A DNA stretch of 64,000 nucleotides from Papiliotrema nemorosa (Eukaryota > Basidiomycota > Tremellomycetes > Tremellales > Rhynchogastremaceae), in the NCBI GenBank assembly GCA_032158125.1, contig JASKOT010000041.1:1-64000 (forward strand). The letters run 5' to 3'. How positions within the stretch are numbered: position 1 is the first letter of the stretch; every line of letters begins with the position of its first letter. Made by a program: the position numbers and the translations under genes. The notes beneath the pieces are model-generated. The model was not told the DNA's origin. It searched no databases and saw only the letters and a list, made by a program, of their open reading frames with translations. Positions 43,144 to 57,104 of this stretch are shown in pieces.

Positions 43144-45489
43144 CTACTGTGCAGCTCCCGATCGCCGCGAGCGCAATACCCTCGGCTCATCGAAAGACAC
43201 AACATCTGCAGCAACGTGCACTACTTCATCCGGTCTCGACCCAGATGTGTCCGGCTTCTTGCTCGCAATGGCGACAGTTTGAGCACCACGTTGACGCCTC
43301 TTCCTCCACGCCAGAAGCTCCTTGATCAGACCGACCACAATTGGCAATGCCACTGGCGCGAAAAGAGGGGTGTAGACAGCAAACTTGTGCTCATCCGGCT
43401 ATATCGCTTAGCTGTTTCGTGTTTATGCAAGCTGTGAACGACTCACAAAGTATAGCAAACCCATCATGGATGGGTCGAAGAAAGCTTCATTGGCTAGTGC
43501 CACAGCATCTCGAGACAAAATGAAAGCTTCGCGGACATCTGTCGCTTGGTCCATCTGAGGTATCAGCGATGTCTCATCAGGAGCATATGGGACAGAGAGC
43601 TCCTCACCTCCTCAAGTCGGTCTACCGCGCCTAAGACCTTGTCCCTGACACCCGCTTCCACCTTCATCTCCGAAATCTTCTTCACCAGCCTCACAATACC
43701 AGCAAGAGTCTTACGAGCTTCGTCAGAATTCTCCTTGGTCCGAATCCTCAGGACCTGCTCCACCTGCCAAGGGCTAACGGGTGGGATGAAGGGGTCTTCC
43801 GGGACATTGGGGGACATGGTAAGTGATGGTCCAACGAAAGAGGGCTGTGAGGGAAGAGCAAGTAGCGAGTAGAGATGTTGGGTGAACAAGTGGAATGATC
43901 CGGCGAGGGCGTCAAGAGGTAGATGATATGCTGTTACAGGAACGGGAGCAGATGGAGGTGGATTGACAATGGCTACAGAACCGTATTGGGGTATGAGGAA
44001 TGAGTCTGATGTGTCTGTAATGTCAGTCGTCAGTCGTGGCAAAGCTGGTCGACGGTCAGCCTCACCTGGGAGATCGATTCTCATAGGGCGATGCAGGGCC
44101 GAGGGGACAAATAACAAGAAACGCAATACCGGATTGTTGGTGCTTCCCGAGTCTAATGGTCAGCCTCCACCACGGCACGTGATGCGGAGCTCACCCAGAG
44201 ACCACCTCTCGGAATTGACAAAGATCTTGGTTTCCTCCTCGGAGATCTTCCATACATTATCCGATGGCAGACCCAGGACGTCCTTGACAATCTTGACAGA
44301 ATCGTCATCTTCTGCCACACGATGACCTAAGAGCTCGACTGGGTCCGCACGCGGTGGTGGAAGTGAGCCTGAGATGGGTTCGAAGGTTAGCGGCGCGTGA
44401 TGTAAGATCTGAGATTCGATTGAGAAGTCGAAAATGTCCTTGAGAGGTTCAAGGTGAGGTGTGATATGGCCTGAAGTCAGCCAGCGGCAGCAACCTATTC
44501 GCGTGAATGCGTACGAGCGATGGCTCGTTCGATCTCCCAATTGCGAACGTGACCTCCTAGACTTGCGTCCTCGTTTAGTAGCACAAAGCTGAGAGTGACG
44601 TTCGGGCTGTATTTCAAGGCTCGATGAGGAATGTCGGGGATGAGAATATGAGGAGGGAATAAGAGTCGTATAGCTTTGTCTATCGTCATGACATAATGTT
44701 CTAATCTCATGAGCTCCCTGACGACGAACTTCGACCTACTCATCAAGAGCTGAGTGCCCATCAAGCTAGGGTGAACAGATATCACCAAAGTCCCAGGTTG
44801 TATACCACTCGTTATCAAGCCTTTCTCTTCTGCTTGGATATAAGACCGAAGCGGAAGTGACGAGTTGGCACGGTCGGTATGCCGTATGTGTACTCTCAAC
44901 GAATGATCGTGCTTCACATCTTTACTCAGCACGACTCGAGTGGAATGGGAAGGAACGCACTTTGCGGACGTCCAATCTTGATATCCCATAAACGTTTCGC
45001 CCTCGTGGCAGCAGGTTGTTGACCTAGAAACCCATCCGCAGCTTTTGTAATCTCCTTGACTAAAGCTGCGAGAACATCATCATGCTCAAAGACCGCTTTG
45101 CCGGGTGGAGGTGTTGGGAAAGCAGCCGTATCAGCCGTGAGCCATATTGTGGTCCGGGGACTATTATACTGCGTTATGAGCACGAGTTTGGCGGCAGATG
45201 ATTGTCCTACCTCTGCTCCCTCCAGTGCCTGTATACGCCCTGTGGGTAGGGGTAGTCTCACTATCGACGTGGTGTAATACCAGAAAGGAAGCGCGACCAA
45301 CAATAACAGAGGGAAGGACAGCACGGTCAAGATTCGGGATTGATGAGAGGGGTTGAGCCGGGCTGTTAGGGCTTGAGCGTCGACATTGTCGTCCGACTCG
45401 TCTTGTCTGTCGTTCATCCTTGCATCCTGGTCTCCCGTCGATATCGTTATAGTCGTCGACACCATCAGAACGGGTGTCTGGGTGGACAT
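43144..45489 (-). CDS. GPI17: GPI transamidase subunit PIG-S (Gpi17)
   Basis: ER membrane component of the transamidase that attaches GPI anchors to proteins. 688 aa with this start, seven exons: 45489-44961, 44919-44515, 44470-44195, 44152-44066, 44014-43608, 43554-43447, 43398-43144. N-terminal membrane anchor ILTVLSFPLLLLVALPFWYY followed by the family's TTSIVRLPLP; large luminal domain with WEIERAIARHITPHLEPLKD, FSIESQILHHAPL, FLIPQYGSVAIVNPP and the WQVEQVLRIRTKEN region; C-terminal ALANEAFFDPSMMGLLYF then a second membrane helix (LFAPVALPIVVGLIKEL) and a basic cytosolic tail. Start choice is uncertain: Met at 45417 (MNDRQDE) is equally plausible. Divergent from TEL1. Confidence 0.9.
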
Positions 45490-45820
45490 CGGTCGAATAG
45501 GCGCGTCAAACAGCACATCTGCGCAGAGATAGGCGCACCATCTACCGGTTGACGCGACTGGAGATGTTGATTTCCTGGCAACCTGTTCGACAACATGTGC
45601 TCTCAGCTCACATCGAAGCGGACGACAGCGTTCGATCAGTCCGATTCAAATTAGATGTGAGTGTGAATCAGACAGATCGTTATTGATGTGAAGCCTGTTG
45701 ACCTGTCTGAACCCAGATCAAAAAGCACAACCTGCCCGAAATCACCCACTCCCGGGGAACTGCCCGTCTACCTAGGCGGAGCAGGTGACCCTCGACCCAC
45801 CTTTCCTCCTCCTTGCGGAC
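45490..45820. other. Divergent promoter region GPI17 / TEL1
   Basis: 331 bp between the two start codons; no other feature recognised. Confidence 0.5.
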
Positions 45821-48800
45821 ATGTCTCGCTCTTCAGTGGCTGGGTTGCATTCGGCTCTACGTCTATACGAATCAGACAAGATCAAAGAACGGACCGAAGG
45901 TCAATCCAAGCTTCGGGACATCTTCTCAAACCGAGATAACCTCTTGATCTTCCAGGATTCCGCTAGTGGAAGTGGGGGAGCAGGATGGGTGGCCTTCTTC
46001 CAATGTCTTTTTCAAGTGGTCGTACTGGAGAAAAAGGCGTTGTTGAGGAAATCAGCGACTTCACAAGGTATGTCACAACGCCCCTTTGGCTGACGGTATA
46101 GCGGAGAAACGATTGGCCGACTCGATTTCGCTAGTCCGGTGGATGGCGGAGAAATCGGTCCATATGATATCGAGGAAACCATTACAGGCTTTGGTAACTC
46201 ACATGACCTCTCTTCTCGTCTTTGCCGGGAGGATCTTCCCTCCCGCTTCCCTGGATTACGCCAAAGCTCTGCGTACCCTGCTTTCTTATCCGCCCCATCT
46301 TGAAAACCTCGACCTAGAAGCGTGGAAAGTCCTCACAGGAGTCTGCTGGTCTGCAATCTTGGGTGAAGAGGTGTCTATCGAGGATGGATGGGATGATGAA
46401 CAGCGGGATGAGCTAGAGGAAGACGAAGAAATCGGAAATGGTGGAATGCCGGCGAGCACTCAGGCCGTCGCAAGTTTCGCCAAGGGCAGATCATCGGTGA
46501 CTCAAGCTACAACAGAGCTCGCGCTACTCATCCCAATCCTTCTCTCCAGTACCGCCGCACCACTCGTCCACCCTCTCCCTGTGACCGGTTCCTACCACTA
46601 CGAGCCCAGTCTGGGTCTTTCCATCTTGCTCAAAACTCAGCGCTTCTTCACCCTTTACCCGCTGGAGACTTCTTCACACCTTCCCATCCTACGGTCAATG
46701 AACATCGTACTGGCTGCGTTGGAGCTCAATTGTCGAGACGATTTTATCGCTGGTGGGGCCAAGCTTCTACCTTCCTTGGTCGATCTATGGTCAGCAAAGA
46801 ACAAGGCGATAAGAGAACAGGTCCTCATCGCATTGAGAATGATCTTACCCTTTCTCACGCACAAAATAGCACAGGATAAGGACAAAACGGGAACGACCAG
46901 AGCAGCTGCAGAGAGGGTGATGGATATGTTACCAAAGGAAACAGTCATGAAGTCCGGGTTCACTCCCCTTGATCCTGGTGTCTTAAGGCTCCGACTGGTG
47001 GAAGCTGGCACAAGTAATCAGGAGGACAATATAAAGCCTTTCGAGACACGGGCTTTCACTGTGAGCTGGCATAATACAAGCACGAAGCTGATCAGCAGGC
47101 CGGGCATGATTTCGACCATGAGAGCGCTCTCAGGTGGACGTCGATGGAGCTGTATGCTGAGATCTGCTTCTTTGTAAGTCTTCTCCCATCGGCAATCGCA
47201 ACCAGGCTCACCTTTGTAGTTATACCAAAGTCACGCGTCAACGCTTCCCAACACTCCCGGTCGAGACTCTACCCAAGCCGCCAAAAGGCGCAAACTCAGC
47301 GACGCCTTATCCTCCCTCACCCATGCGACGACTTTTGGTCCGACACTCGCCCGAGTGCACGCACTACAGGTGTTGATCTTCGTTATCAACCGACGTTGGA
47401 ATGATATCCACCTCGCAGGATGGACGGACATTCTTCAGAACATAATTGCTATACTGGACGAAGAAGATCATACGCTGCAGACCTGGGCGTTTCTTGCTAT
47501 CTCGGTGATGGCAACGATGTCTTCCACCAATACGCCGACTCCTAGCAGCTCCTCCTCGGCGCCTTCTGCACACGCCCTTCGCCGCAATGTTGGTGACGAC
47601 TTTGCCAAAGCTTGGTCATACAGTATGCGCAAAATTACGCTCGCTTCTTTGTCTCGATCAGCATGTCACGCCGCGTTCAGTTTACTGCAACATGGCCAAG
47701 TCGACCTAACGTCGGCAGTCCGTGATCTTGGAAGCCTACTGCAATCAATGGATATACAAGGGCCATCGTATCCACACGACTCTGTGTGCGCCCTTGTAAG
47801 TCAAGCGATCCGCCTCGCCCGTCAAGACGTCCGGCTGTACGCGATGAATCTAGAAGACAAAGTTGTTTCGTGGCTGTCCAAGTGGACAGCGATTGAGGGA
47901 ACACGAGGTAGAAATCGGCTGGATCAACATTCGCCCTCGGACCTCTTGCAACTTATTTGCGAAATCCTCCATTATCCCACGCTACCTTTTCATTCGCCCT
48001 CTACCACTGATTTTCTTCCCGATTGCGCCATTGTTGAACGCGTTCTTGACCAGTCACGCACAATGCCTATCCGTCAATTCACTTTGTTTGGAAACATCGT
48101 AAAGGTCAACGCGACGGCGAAGTCAAGGGCTACTTGTTCGATGTCCACGGTAATCGAGCACGAGTCGGGGTTCTTGCGGGGACGTCCACAGCGCATTGCA
48201 AATATTATCAAAGACCTTATTGATGCCTTTGGGCGAGATTGGCCTTCCGCTCAGTCTGGATCCGAGGCGAGACCTGCCATTCCTCCGGATCGGTGTCGAC
48301 GCACTATCGATATGATCGTTCTAGCTTACGCCTTCAATGCCACGCTGCAGTTGAATGGAGTCCGAGCGGATGCAGATTGCGTGCAGGCCGCTTCGTCGTT
48401 GTTGGAACGAGTCACCCCCTCGATAATTTTACCGGCATACGATATACCATCTCAGCATCTGATATGGGGAGGATTACAACCTCTCATCGGGTCTTCCTCT
48501 GAACGAATCGATCTTTGGCCGGTGCTGCTCAAGCCAAACTCTCAATCCGGTATCCGGCAGGATCTGCTGCCTCGAGTAGATGTCGATGAGGACGAAGGTG
48601 ATGAGCCGCTGGGGCTGCAAGATGCTCTAGTGACGACTATTTGGAATTTTGACACCACAAAGGCTACACTCAAAGCCCTTTTCGGGCCTTGCCTTAAGGT
48701 TTTCGCTGGATCGGAATCGGCTACCCCTGTCACATCCTCTCCATATGCCCCGACCCAGGGTATTCAGGAAGACGACGATGATTTTGGCGAGATCCGGACC

Positions 48801-51800
48801 GCCGAAAGCGATGCCATGCCCATTAGTAAAGAGGCTATCGAATGCCAGCGAACAACTCGATTATTATTGGCGTCGCTGGCAGATTTTCGCCTGAAGGGTT
48901 CGATGTTTCTCTCTCCCAATCGCCCTCCATCGAAAGACACAGCTTTGATCAATGCGTTTTTATCTGCCGAGGGACCTCGAATGACTCAACTCGGCTCGGT
49001 GTTATGCGATGCCGTTCAAGCTGGGACGCTACGTCTTAACGTCGAGGCTGTAGATTTCATCCTGTCGACCCTGGAGGAAATGCTGGCATCATACGCTTAC
49101 GCTCGAGATGAAGCTTCTTTGCAGTTAACTTTGTCCTTCATGACTGCGTCGGCCCCCATTTGGCTTTCCCCAGACAATGCAAACATCGACCTCGCCGATC
49201 GCGTGATTCACTTGGCCAAGTTTCTCCATCTCAAAATGTTGAAAGGGCAGCTGCCTTCGTGGAAAGTAAGACTTGCCCTGCTCAGGTTCGTGGACGAATA
49301 TCTGGATTATGAACCGGAACAAACAGCTTGGCTTCGAGGAGGGGAGAGTATGGAGGTTGACGGCGCAGCCAACGCTGCGGTGGATATTATATCGGGAGCC
49401 CTGGTGGACAACGACATTAGATTGCGATTTCGAGCTGCCACTTCGACCGCTGGACTTCTCTACCTTTCCAGCATTCCCTTCGATCAACATCTTCCCTTCT
49501 ACCACGACACTGTCAATGCCCTGCCACGAGAACCGAGACACTGGGATTCGTTTGTCACCGACATTCTGTGGAAACTCAATTGCTGTATCACCAGTCCTCA
49601 ACTTCGTGCGGCAACAATCTACCACTTGTATGAAGTTCCTCCGGCCACTTCGGACTACAATCATCACCTCCAAGTTGGATTGGAGACGGTTTCTACACGA
49701 CTCGGGCTGGACGGCATCGCGCCGCTGTTACTCGCATACGCGCCACTAATCATATCGAGCCAGATTGTCACTTCCCAGTCGCCCATGCGGGTCCCTCATC
49801 GGCTATATGGCTTCCCAACGCGGCGACTCTTTGCTGTCAACATTCTCGACGCAGCGGGATCCTCAATCTTACTGGCCATGTTAGCGGAGAAGGTCAGGAA
49901 CGGCGAGGGTTCGAAGCAATACTATGGGTCCGCCGAGACCTTGACGGCGTTGTGCGGCGCGGCTGGGGGAGGTCAAGGAGACATCGTGGTTCGACATCTG
50001 GCTGCAACTGCCGCAAGAGCAATCAGCGATCCACATTCTCCGTTGGTGCCCAATCCCGAAGATTATGATCGAGCGAAGGCTTTCACTATGCTTTCTTCTC
50101 TGCCTGGACTACGGCCGAAAGAGCGGGCTCTAAAGAAATCTTCCAGTAAGTGTACGAACATCCTCGTACTAACTACAGGCCAAAGCGCGAGTTCGAAGGG
50201 CATTGAAGGACTCCCTACGGTACCTGAAGAAGTTACAACTCACCTCTTCGCGTTGCTCGACCTCAGCTCGTCCGATGAGGAGGTCATTGCCACGTTAGAC
50301 GCCAGAGACGGCAAGGCGAAGATCGGGACGAGGACTTACGGAGCTATCATGGCTTCAGAAGTTATCATGATTGCTTCCGCTCCGGCTCTTACCCCGACTG
50401 CCAGTGTCGAAGACGTTCTCGATGGTCTTGCCTTTCTCAATCAGACCTATCCCTCCATGTCATCCGCCAAAGTCCTCTTTAATACCCTCTCAAGATTGTT
50501 CAACCAGATTAACGAGGATTTTCTGGTCAGCGAACAATATCGACACTTGCGAGGAATCGCGCTGGCCCTCTCGTTGTATGCGAGCAATATGACTCATCCA
50601 GCGATCCTCGGACTATTCTTACGGGAAACAATACCTCTTTTGAAACTCGTCGACACCGCCCCAATCGCACTCGCCATGCTCCGCTGGGGATTCGACCGAA
50701 TCCCGGAAGCCGCGAAAGCGCCAGACGATATCGAGCAGCTCGTCATAGGACTCGGTATGATCAGCAGCGTACTATCTGCTCAGGCTCATGAGACACCAAT
50801 CGTCGGTCAATTCAATGCATGGATAGCGGACAGCTGTGGTGCTTGGCATCAAGTCGACTCGATGCGAGGTCCGCTCAGCATCGCAAAGACCGTTTGGGAC
50901 AGACATCTAGCCGATTGCATAGAGAATATCGAACAGCCAACTTTCACTCAACTATGCGAATCGACCAAGACGCTCAACGGAATCGATACGCTGCCCTTAT
51001 GTCACGCCATGATCAAAGCGTTGCCCGATCAGCCGCATTCTCGATCAAAAGATCTACAAGTTTTTCAAGAAGATGCTTTCTGGAAGATCAAGGACAATCT
51101 ACCCCAGGGCGACCGGAACGATATCGACGTTTCAGCATTCCTCGACCTGCTCTACGCTGGTCATGGTCAGATCCACCCTCCTCACCTGAATTCACCTCAA
51201 ATGGATATTCAGACCGACCGCTTGGCGCCGCTCAAGACACGCCTGAAAGAAGATGCCGGACCTTATATCAGAGCTGCCTTGGTCGATCGGATTGTATCTC
51301 TCACGAGGATATCAGAGTACAAAGCTCGGCACACAGCCATGGAAGTCCTACAAGGGCTGCTCCCGTATGTCAAAGATGAAAAGACTGGATCGCTCGTCCC
51401 GCCAGCCACGAAGGATTTGCTGGCTTTGCTGAATCCCGTCACTCCTCCTTCGACGACTTTCGCCAAAATCGCATTCTCCACATTGATCGAAGATTCGTCC
51501 TGGATCCAGCGGTCCAGAGATGCAGCAACATGGACCGCCGATCTCGCGACCTTTCTCTGCTCATCCCTCTCTATTTCGCAATCTTTCTACTCGATCATTC
51601 CATCCCTCTTCGAAACCATAACTCCCGCCGCTCGTGATCTCCTCCCTTACCTTGTGCAAGCGTCTCTATCGAATGTCAACCTTGCGGAAAAGGATGCCGT
51701 GCCAGAATGTTATCAACCCCTCTCGCAGTATCTGATGCAGGTTTTGCAATACCCCGCGGTTCCGGTCGATACGTTACGAGTCATTGTCGACATTGTCCTT

Positions 51801-54800
51801 CACCTACGCAACTATTCACCTCCGTATCGACAAGATGAGCTCGGTCATGAAGAATGGCTCGAAGTGGACTACTTGAGACTCAGTCAAGCAGCGTTGAAAT
51901 GCGGGTCATACGCTACCTCTCTGATGTTCCTCGAGCTAGTCAGAAGCGATCGAGCGAAAAACCTTCGAGCAGTCGACCTGTATGATGCACGGGTTCAAGA
52001 GGTAAGGGCGGACATTTGCATTCACTAATCGAGACAGATCATGTATGAAGCGTACAGCAATGTTGAGGATCCCGACGGCTTTTACGGTATCAAGACCCAG
52101 GACGCATGGGGAGCATTGGACAAGCGACTTCGTCACGAGGGAGATCATTGGAGATCCTTCGGAATCCACAGCGCGACCCTAGAAGCTGGCTCGACCGATC
52201 CCAACACCACGACATCGACATCTTTCGGGGTCATGCGAGACCTACACAATTTGGGTCTTGATAGAGTGGGCAATGCGATGTTTGCAGCCATGCGCAGTAC
52301 ATCAGACGGGACTTCTACTGAGCTTTCCGAGCCCCTTTTGTTCGAACTCGCCTGGCGAACAAGCGATTGGGATCTGCCGATCAAGGTCGATGGCCTATCG
52401 TCACCGCAATCTCTCCTGTATTCATCATTACGTGCCGTTCATCGCGAGAGAGATCTAGTCGTCGCTCGGAAAACGGTATCTACCGCGCTCAATCTGAATA
52501 TCGGGAGTATGCTGGACAGCGGCGCGGAGAAGATTACACAGCTCAAGAACACTGTCACGGACCTCTTGTGTTTGCACGAAATCCAGCGGTGGCTTGATCC
52601 GTCCTTCCAGCAGGATTTAGAAGCTCGGGATGTTGACTACCCCTCGGTACGGCGATTCACATCACTCGACTCGGCATTCGTCTTCGGTGATGCGGAAAAG
52701 ATTATTTCTACACGACGATCTCTCCTCTCGGCTGCCCGAGAGCGCGAGTCGCAGAATCTGTTTGGAGATCTGGGATCTCCCCGCATGGATTTTCTAACCT
52801 TGCTGGAGTCCCGATGCCTGCTCCGACTGGGCGAGATTGCTCGGGGCGAAGGCAACACCCAAGCCTCAATCAATGCCTTGTGTGCTCTCAAGAGACTCAA
52901 TCTCAATCCATCGGATGAGGTGGAGGATGAATTTGGTCAAGTCCTGTGGGCTCAAGGGGAACATATTCTCGCCATCAGACATCTGGAGACTCGGGTTAAA
53001 GTATTGAAGGCATCCAAAGCAAAGTCAGGGAGTAAGATGGCCGTCTTGCTAAGTCGGATGGTATGCCCTCCCATGATCCTTAAGACCAAAGCTGATGGTT
53101 AGGCAAATTGGACATCGCGAGCCAAACTTCGGGCTCCGCAAGAGATAGCCAACCTGTTCGAAGAGGCCGTCAAGCTTTCTCAAGCATTCAAGCTGTCTGC
53201 CACGGAGCTCGGACGACTGTATCACGATTATGCCATCTTTGCCGACCAACATCAAGCTGCATTAAGGAAATCTCCAGAATTAGAACGTCTAAACAACTTT
53301 CGAGAGCGGCGAGAGGCAGAACGAAGCGGCACTCATTCGACTTCGTCTAGAAAGTCTGCGAAAAGCTCGGTACGGACACAGGCGACCGACAAGCTTGAAA
53401 AGGAAGTTAGGGAGGACGAAGAAGCTCTCAGTGCTCTTCTCGAAGAGACTTCATCCTACGCTCGGACGGCACTCAAGATGTACGCTTTGTCTCTCGCGTC
53501 TTCGGACGAGTTTGATGATTCGACCACTCGAATGTGCTCACTCTGGCTGGAGCATGACGACGATGATCAAATCAACAAGGAATTCAGAGACCCACTCGCG
53601 CAAATACCGTCTTACAAGTTTATCTTCCTCTCCCCGCAATTGGCCGCCCGACTCGATAGGCCCAAGTCGCCTGCGTTCTTCAACAATGCTCTCAACGGCC
53701 TTGTCCTCAGAATCAGTCGAGAACACCCTTTCCACATCCTCTATCAAGTCATCACTCTGGCGGATGGCTTGTCATCACTCAGCGCGTCGAGACGAACATC
53801 GGAAGCCGGCTCAGAGGGACGTGGTCCGGCTGCGGCGGCCATCTTGGCCCATATTGCCGGCAGCAAAGACACGAAAGACGCTCTGGCTCAGAGTGCAAGT
53901 ACCGACATGCAGCAGCTAGCTACGGCAGCTACGACATGGTGTCTATCCCGAAATGACGAGGAAGAGAGAGCGAGCATCGGTAAAGCCCTCGCTGTGCCGG
54001 TTAATTGTCCTCTCAGGCTGTTGTCAACGAAAATGACCATCCCCGTCGCTACTGCTGCTGTCCCCGTTGATCCCCTAGGTCGGTACAAGGATATTCCGAC
54101 ATTGTTCCGGTATCGCACATCCTACACGATCCTGGGTGGGATCCATAGGCCCAAACGAATGCAAGTGTATGATTCGGTAGGGACGACATACAAGGAGCTA
54201 TTCAAGGGGGATGACGAGTTGAGGCAAGATGCGGTGATGGAACAGGTGTTTGAAATGTCAAACAAGCTCTTGACGAGGGATAGGCGGACGAAAGCGAGGG
54301 ATCTGAGGTTTAGGACTTACAAGGTCATACCGCTAGCTAGGAAGACGGGTATCATGGAGTTTGTGGGGAATAGTCAAGCCATTGGCGATTGGCTCAAACC
54401 CGCACATACGAGGTGAGCCATCAAGACTGTGACACAAGGAGCTGACGCCAGATACGGCAAGATCAATGGGGATCTACCGCCTGAAGAGTTTCGCAAAAAG
54501 CTGTCACCCTTGCAAGAAAAAGAAAAGACGTGGAATCAGCTACCCGCCTTGTTTACCGATCTTCAGAGTAAATTCCGTCCCGTCCTCCGTCACTTTTTCA
54601 CGGAAAAACATCGAGATCCAATGGGTTGGTTCACCATGCGATTGAAGTATACTCGATCGGTAGCTGTTACGTCTATGGTCGGATGGGTGTTGGGAATAGG
54701 AGATCGACATTGCTCCAATATTCTCATCGACCAGATGTCGGGAGAATTGGTGCATATCGATTTTGGTATCGTTTTCGAGGACGTAAGTCGCAGCACGGCC

Positions 54801-55290
54801 GCCAGGAAGGGATAGTCTGACCGCCAGGGCCGATCATTGCGTATACCGGAAAAAGTGCCGTTCAGATTGACCAATGATCTGGTCGATGGGTTTGGCTTGA
54901 CTGGGGTAGACGGAACTTTCCGTCAATGCTCCGAACATACTCTGCGGGTCTTGCGAGAGTCCTCCAAATTGATCATGACTGTTTTAGAGGTCTTCAAGCA
55001 TGATCCATTATATGCTTGGTGAGCCCAACGATTTATCCTTGCTCGGCAGAAAGGCTGATGTCAGGGATGCCGACCCAGAAAAGATGCAAAGAGCACAAGG
55101 CGGTGGGCGTGTTGCTGCGGGTGCGACTTCTGTCACGGCAGTAGAGAAAGCCGATAGGATCTTATCAAAGATTCAAGGTAAACTGCGGGACGATCTGAGT
55201 GTGGAGTACACGGTCAATCAGTTGATTCAAGAGGCGAGGGATGTGGAGAATCTGGCAAAGATTTTTGTCGGGTGGCAGCCTTGGTTCTAG
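45821..55290 (+). CDS. TEL1: PI3K-like checkpoint kinase Tel1/ATM
   Basis: Nuclear protein kinase activated at DNA double-strand breaks and telomeres. 3037 aa, close to human ATM, in ten exons: 45821-46067, 46102-47060, 47096-47173, 47220-50145, 50179-52001, 52038-53060, 53103-54412, 54452-54782, 54828-55018, 55065-55290. The N-terminus carries the TAN-type segment ([20 protein letters not shown]), then long HEAT-like repeats and a FAT region. The kinase spans about 2660-2950: [14 protein letters not shown], catalytic loop [11 protein letters not shown], activation segment [10 protein letters not shown], then [19 protein letters not shown], which is ATM/Tel1-type rather than Mec1-type. The FATC tail ends [10 protein letters not shown]. 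The intron at 50146-50178 is only 33 nt and a multiple of three, so its retention would not break the frame. Codon use is uniform along the gene. Confidence 0.95.
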
Positions 55291-56061
55291 GCTATGCCGG
55301 TGATATCGAGGCTGAGACGGTGATGACCTGGACGCAGACTTTATACAGTGGAGGAAAGTGTGGTCTGGTCTGTTGGATGAATAACGACCACTAATGCATT
55401 ACATGATCATACCGGCGCGTATGTATGGTCAGACCAGCGATTGCTTACGGTCCTCCCGCTACGCGGTCTTTTCACGATCACACAAACTCTCATGAGTGTT
55501 GAATTTGGCCTGACCGGTCACATATCCGGCGCATGGCGCTCGTAATGGCCTTTAAATCTATGGTCTACGCGTTCTTGTTGATGACAGAGCAGAGGGCCGG
55601 GAAGAAGAAACAAGTCGAGATAGTCTTGAGAGAGTTATGGTCACGCAAGCAGCACGAGGAGATATGTGAGTGTAGTATCACTCGGGTTCGTCGAGTTAAG
55701 GACGTGATCCGTGAGGGTATACCCGGTGGACCATGAATCGTTCTATTGTTGGGCTGGTAGCAAAGTGTTTGACCTGTTCATCTCATGTGCGGTTGGCATG
55801 GGGATGCTGAAGGAGAGCACACACATTCATCGCACGCTCTTCTTAAAACGCCAATGCGGGCAATCTCTTGTACAAGTTTGTGCACGGGTCTGTCTTGGCT
55901 TGGAATGACTTTTGGGGTAGCAACCTTTGTACAATGCCATCCTTTCAAGACAGAAGCTGTACTTGATCTGCGAGTCGTTGTTGGTTGTCATATAACCGAC
56001 ACTCACAGGATGGGCCGTTTGACTCTTTCTCTCGCCTTGCACTTGCGACAAATAAGCAGAC
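55291..56061. other. 771-bp region without a supported gene
   Basis: Between TEL1 and the intronless gene at 56062. Short ORFs on both strands lack family features. It probably contains the TEL1 3' UTR and the next promoter. I see no tRNA cloverleaf or repeat by eye. Confidence 0.45.
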
Positions 56062-56829
56062 ATGACCTCGAGACTTGACTCGGATTATCGCTCCTCGCGT
56101 GATGGCAGTATCTCTGATGAAGAGGTCTCAGGGGAGCTGGACTCGCCAATGGGTTCACAACAAGTGAGCGAAGATCGGGATGCACTGGACCCCCCGAATG
56201 ATGAAGAAGCGAGCCAACCCATCTCCGCAGAGAATGTAGCCCGTCTCTCCGAATTCACCGAGAGTCTAAGAGATATGTGCTCAAGATTCTACTATCAGAC
56301 CGTCATTGAAAAGCAGAATGGTCGGGCCACCGGCACTGAGGCCAAGTCACTTGGTTCGATCACTGCTCCGGTTCAGTGGGAGGTCGACGAACGGCCAAAC
56401 GTCCTTGACTTGATCTGGGTAGAGTATGGACAAAGTACGGACCGAGAAGGGGAAGATAGGGATCGCGGCTATCAAGCTATTGTAAAGTTTGAACGGGGGA
56501 ACAACACGACAGTTGGCTCGACCCAAGCGAGCGTGACGAATCCCACAGTGCTGCGGGATTTGCTCTTCCCTGTGGAAGGGGCGAAACAACCTGCCCCGCC
56601 TGCCCCTGTGACCGAGTCTGATTTTGATGGCTTGTCAAGCTTCACTCAAGTTGTCACCCCTCAAGACGGCTCGAAAGCCGAGGTGTCATGGGACAGAAGC
56701 TTTGATCGTGTTCGCGTCAAGATGTTTGCTCCCTCACCGACTGATGCCGTCGAAAAATCCACCGTTGGTGCATTTTCTGCCGGTGCAGAGCAGACTGCCA
56801 GAGATGAGGTACAGATTGAGGCTAAGTGA
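56062..56829 (+). CDS. Intronless hypothetical protein
   Basis: Predicted 255-aa soluble acidic protein that I do not recognise. The N-terminal 75 residues are acidic and Ser-rich, likely disordered (SRDGSISDEEVSGELDSP). A more ordered middle follows: ENVARLSEFTESLRDMCSRF, QWEVDERPNVLDLIWVEYG, YQAIVKFERGN, then FDRVRVKMFAPSP. No signal peptide, membrane segment or known motif is visible. An uninterrupted 768-nt frame is unusual next to the intron-rich neighbours. That could mean a retrocopied or fast-evolving gene, or simply a short lineage-specific gene. Support is ORF length and protein-like composition only. Confidence 0.55.
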   Translation: MTSRLDSDYRSSRDGSISDEEVSGELDSPMGSQQVSEDRDALDPPNDEEASQPISAENVARLSEFTESLRDMCSRFYYQTVIEKQNGRATGTEAKSLGSITAPVQWEVDERPNVLDLIWVEYGQSTDREGEDRDRGYQAIVKFERGNNTTVGSTQASVTNPTVLRDLLFPVEGAKQPAPPAPVTESDFDGLSSFTQVVTPQDGSKAEVSWDRSFDRVRVKMFAPSPTDAVEKSTVGAFSAGAEQTARDEVQIEAK

Positions 56830-57104
56830 AGATACATATGTTGCTGATACCGAGACGACCTTGATCTGATATGTGAGCGCAATGAGATCGCGGTGTGTAT
56901 AGATTCTTCATATATGATGATTTGAATCTCGACAAGACCCTCCTTTGAGCAGTGTTAGTGGAGCCTAACTTTTTCACACAAACATCCTCGTCCTGTGTTC
57001 TTGTCCAAACAAGTTTGAAAAGCCATCACATACAAGTTGCCATCTAAAACACGTGTCCCGTTGACCAAACGTCCAAATGACGACTCCACCTCGACGCTCA
57101 TCCT

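Noticed and set aside
49125..49673. 182-codon antisense ORF in TEL1
   Set aside because: Shadow of the TEL1 HEAT-repeat coding exon, which is in frame over thousands of bases.
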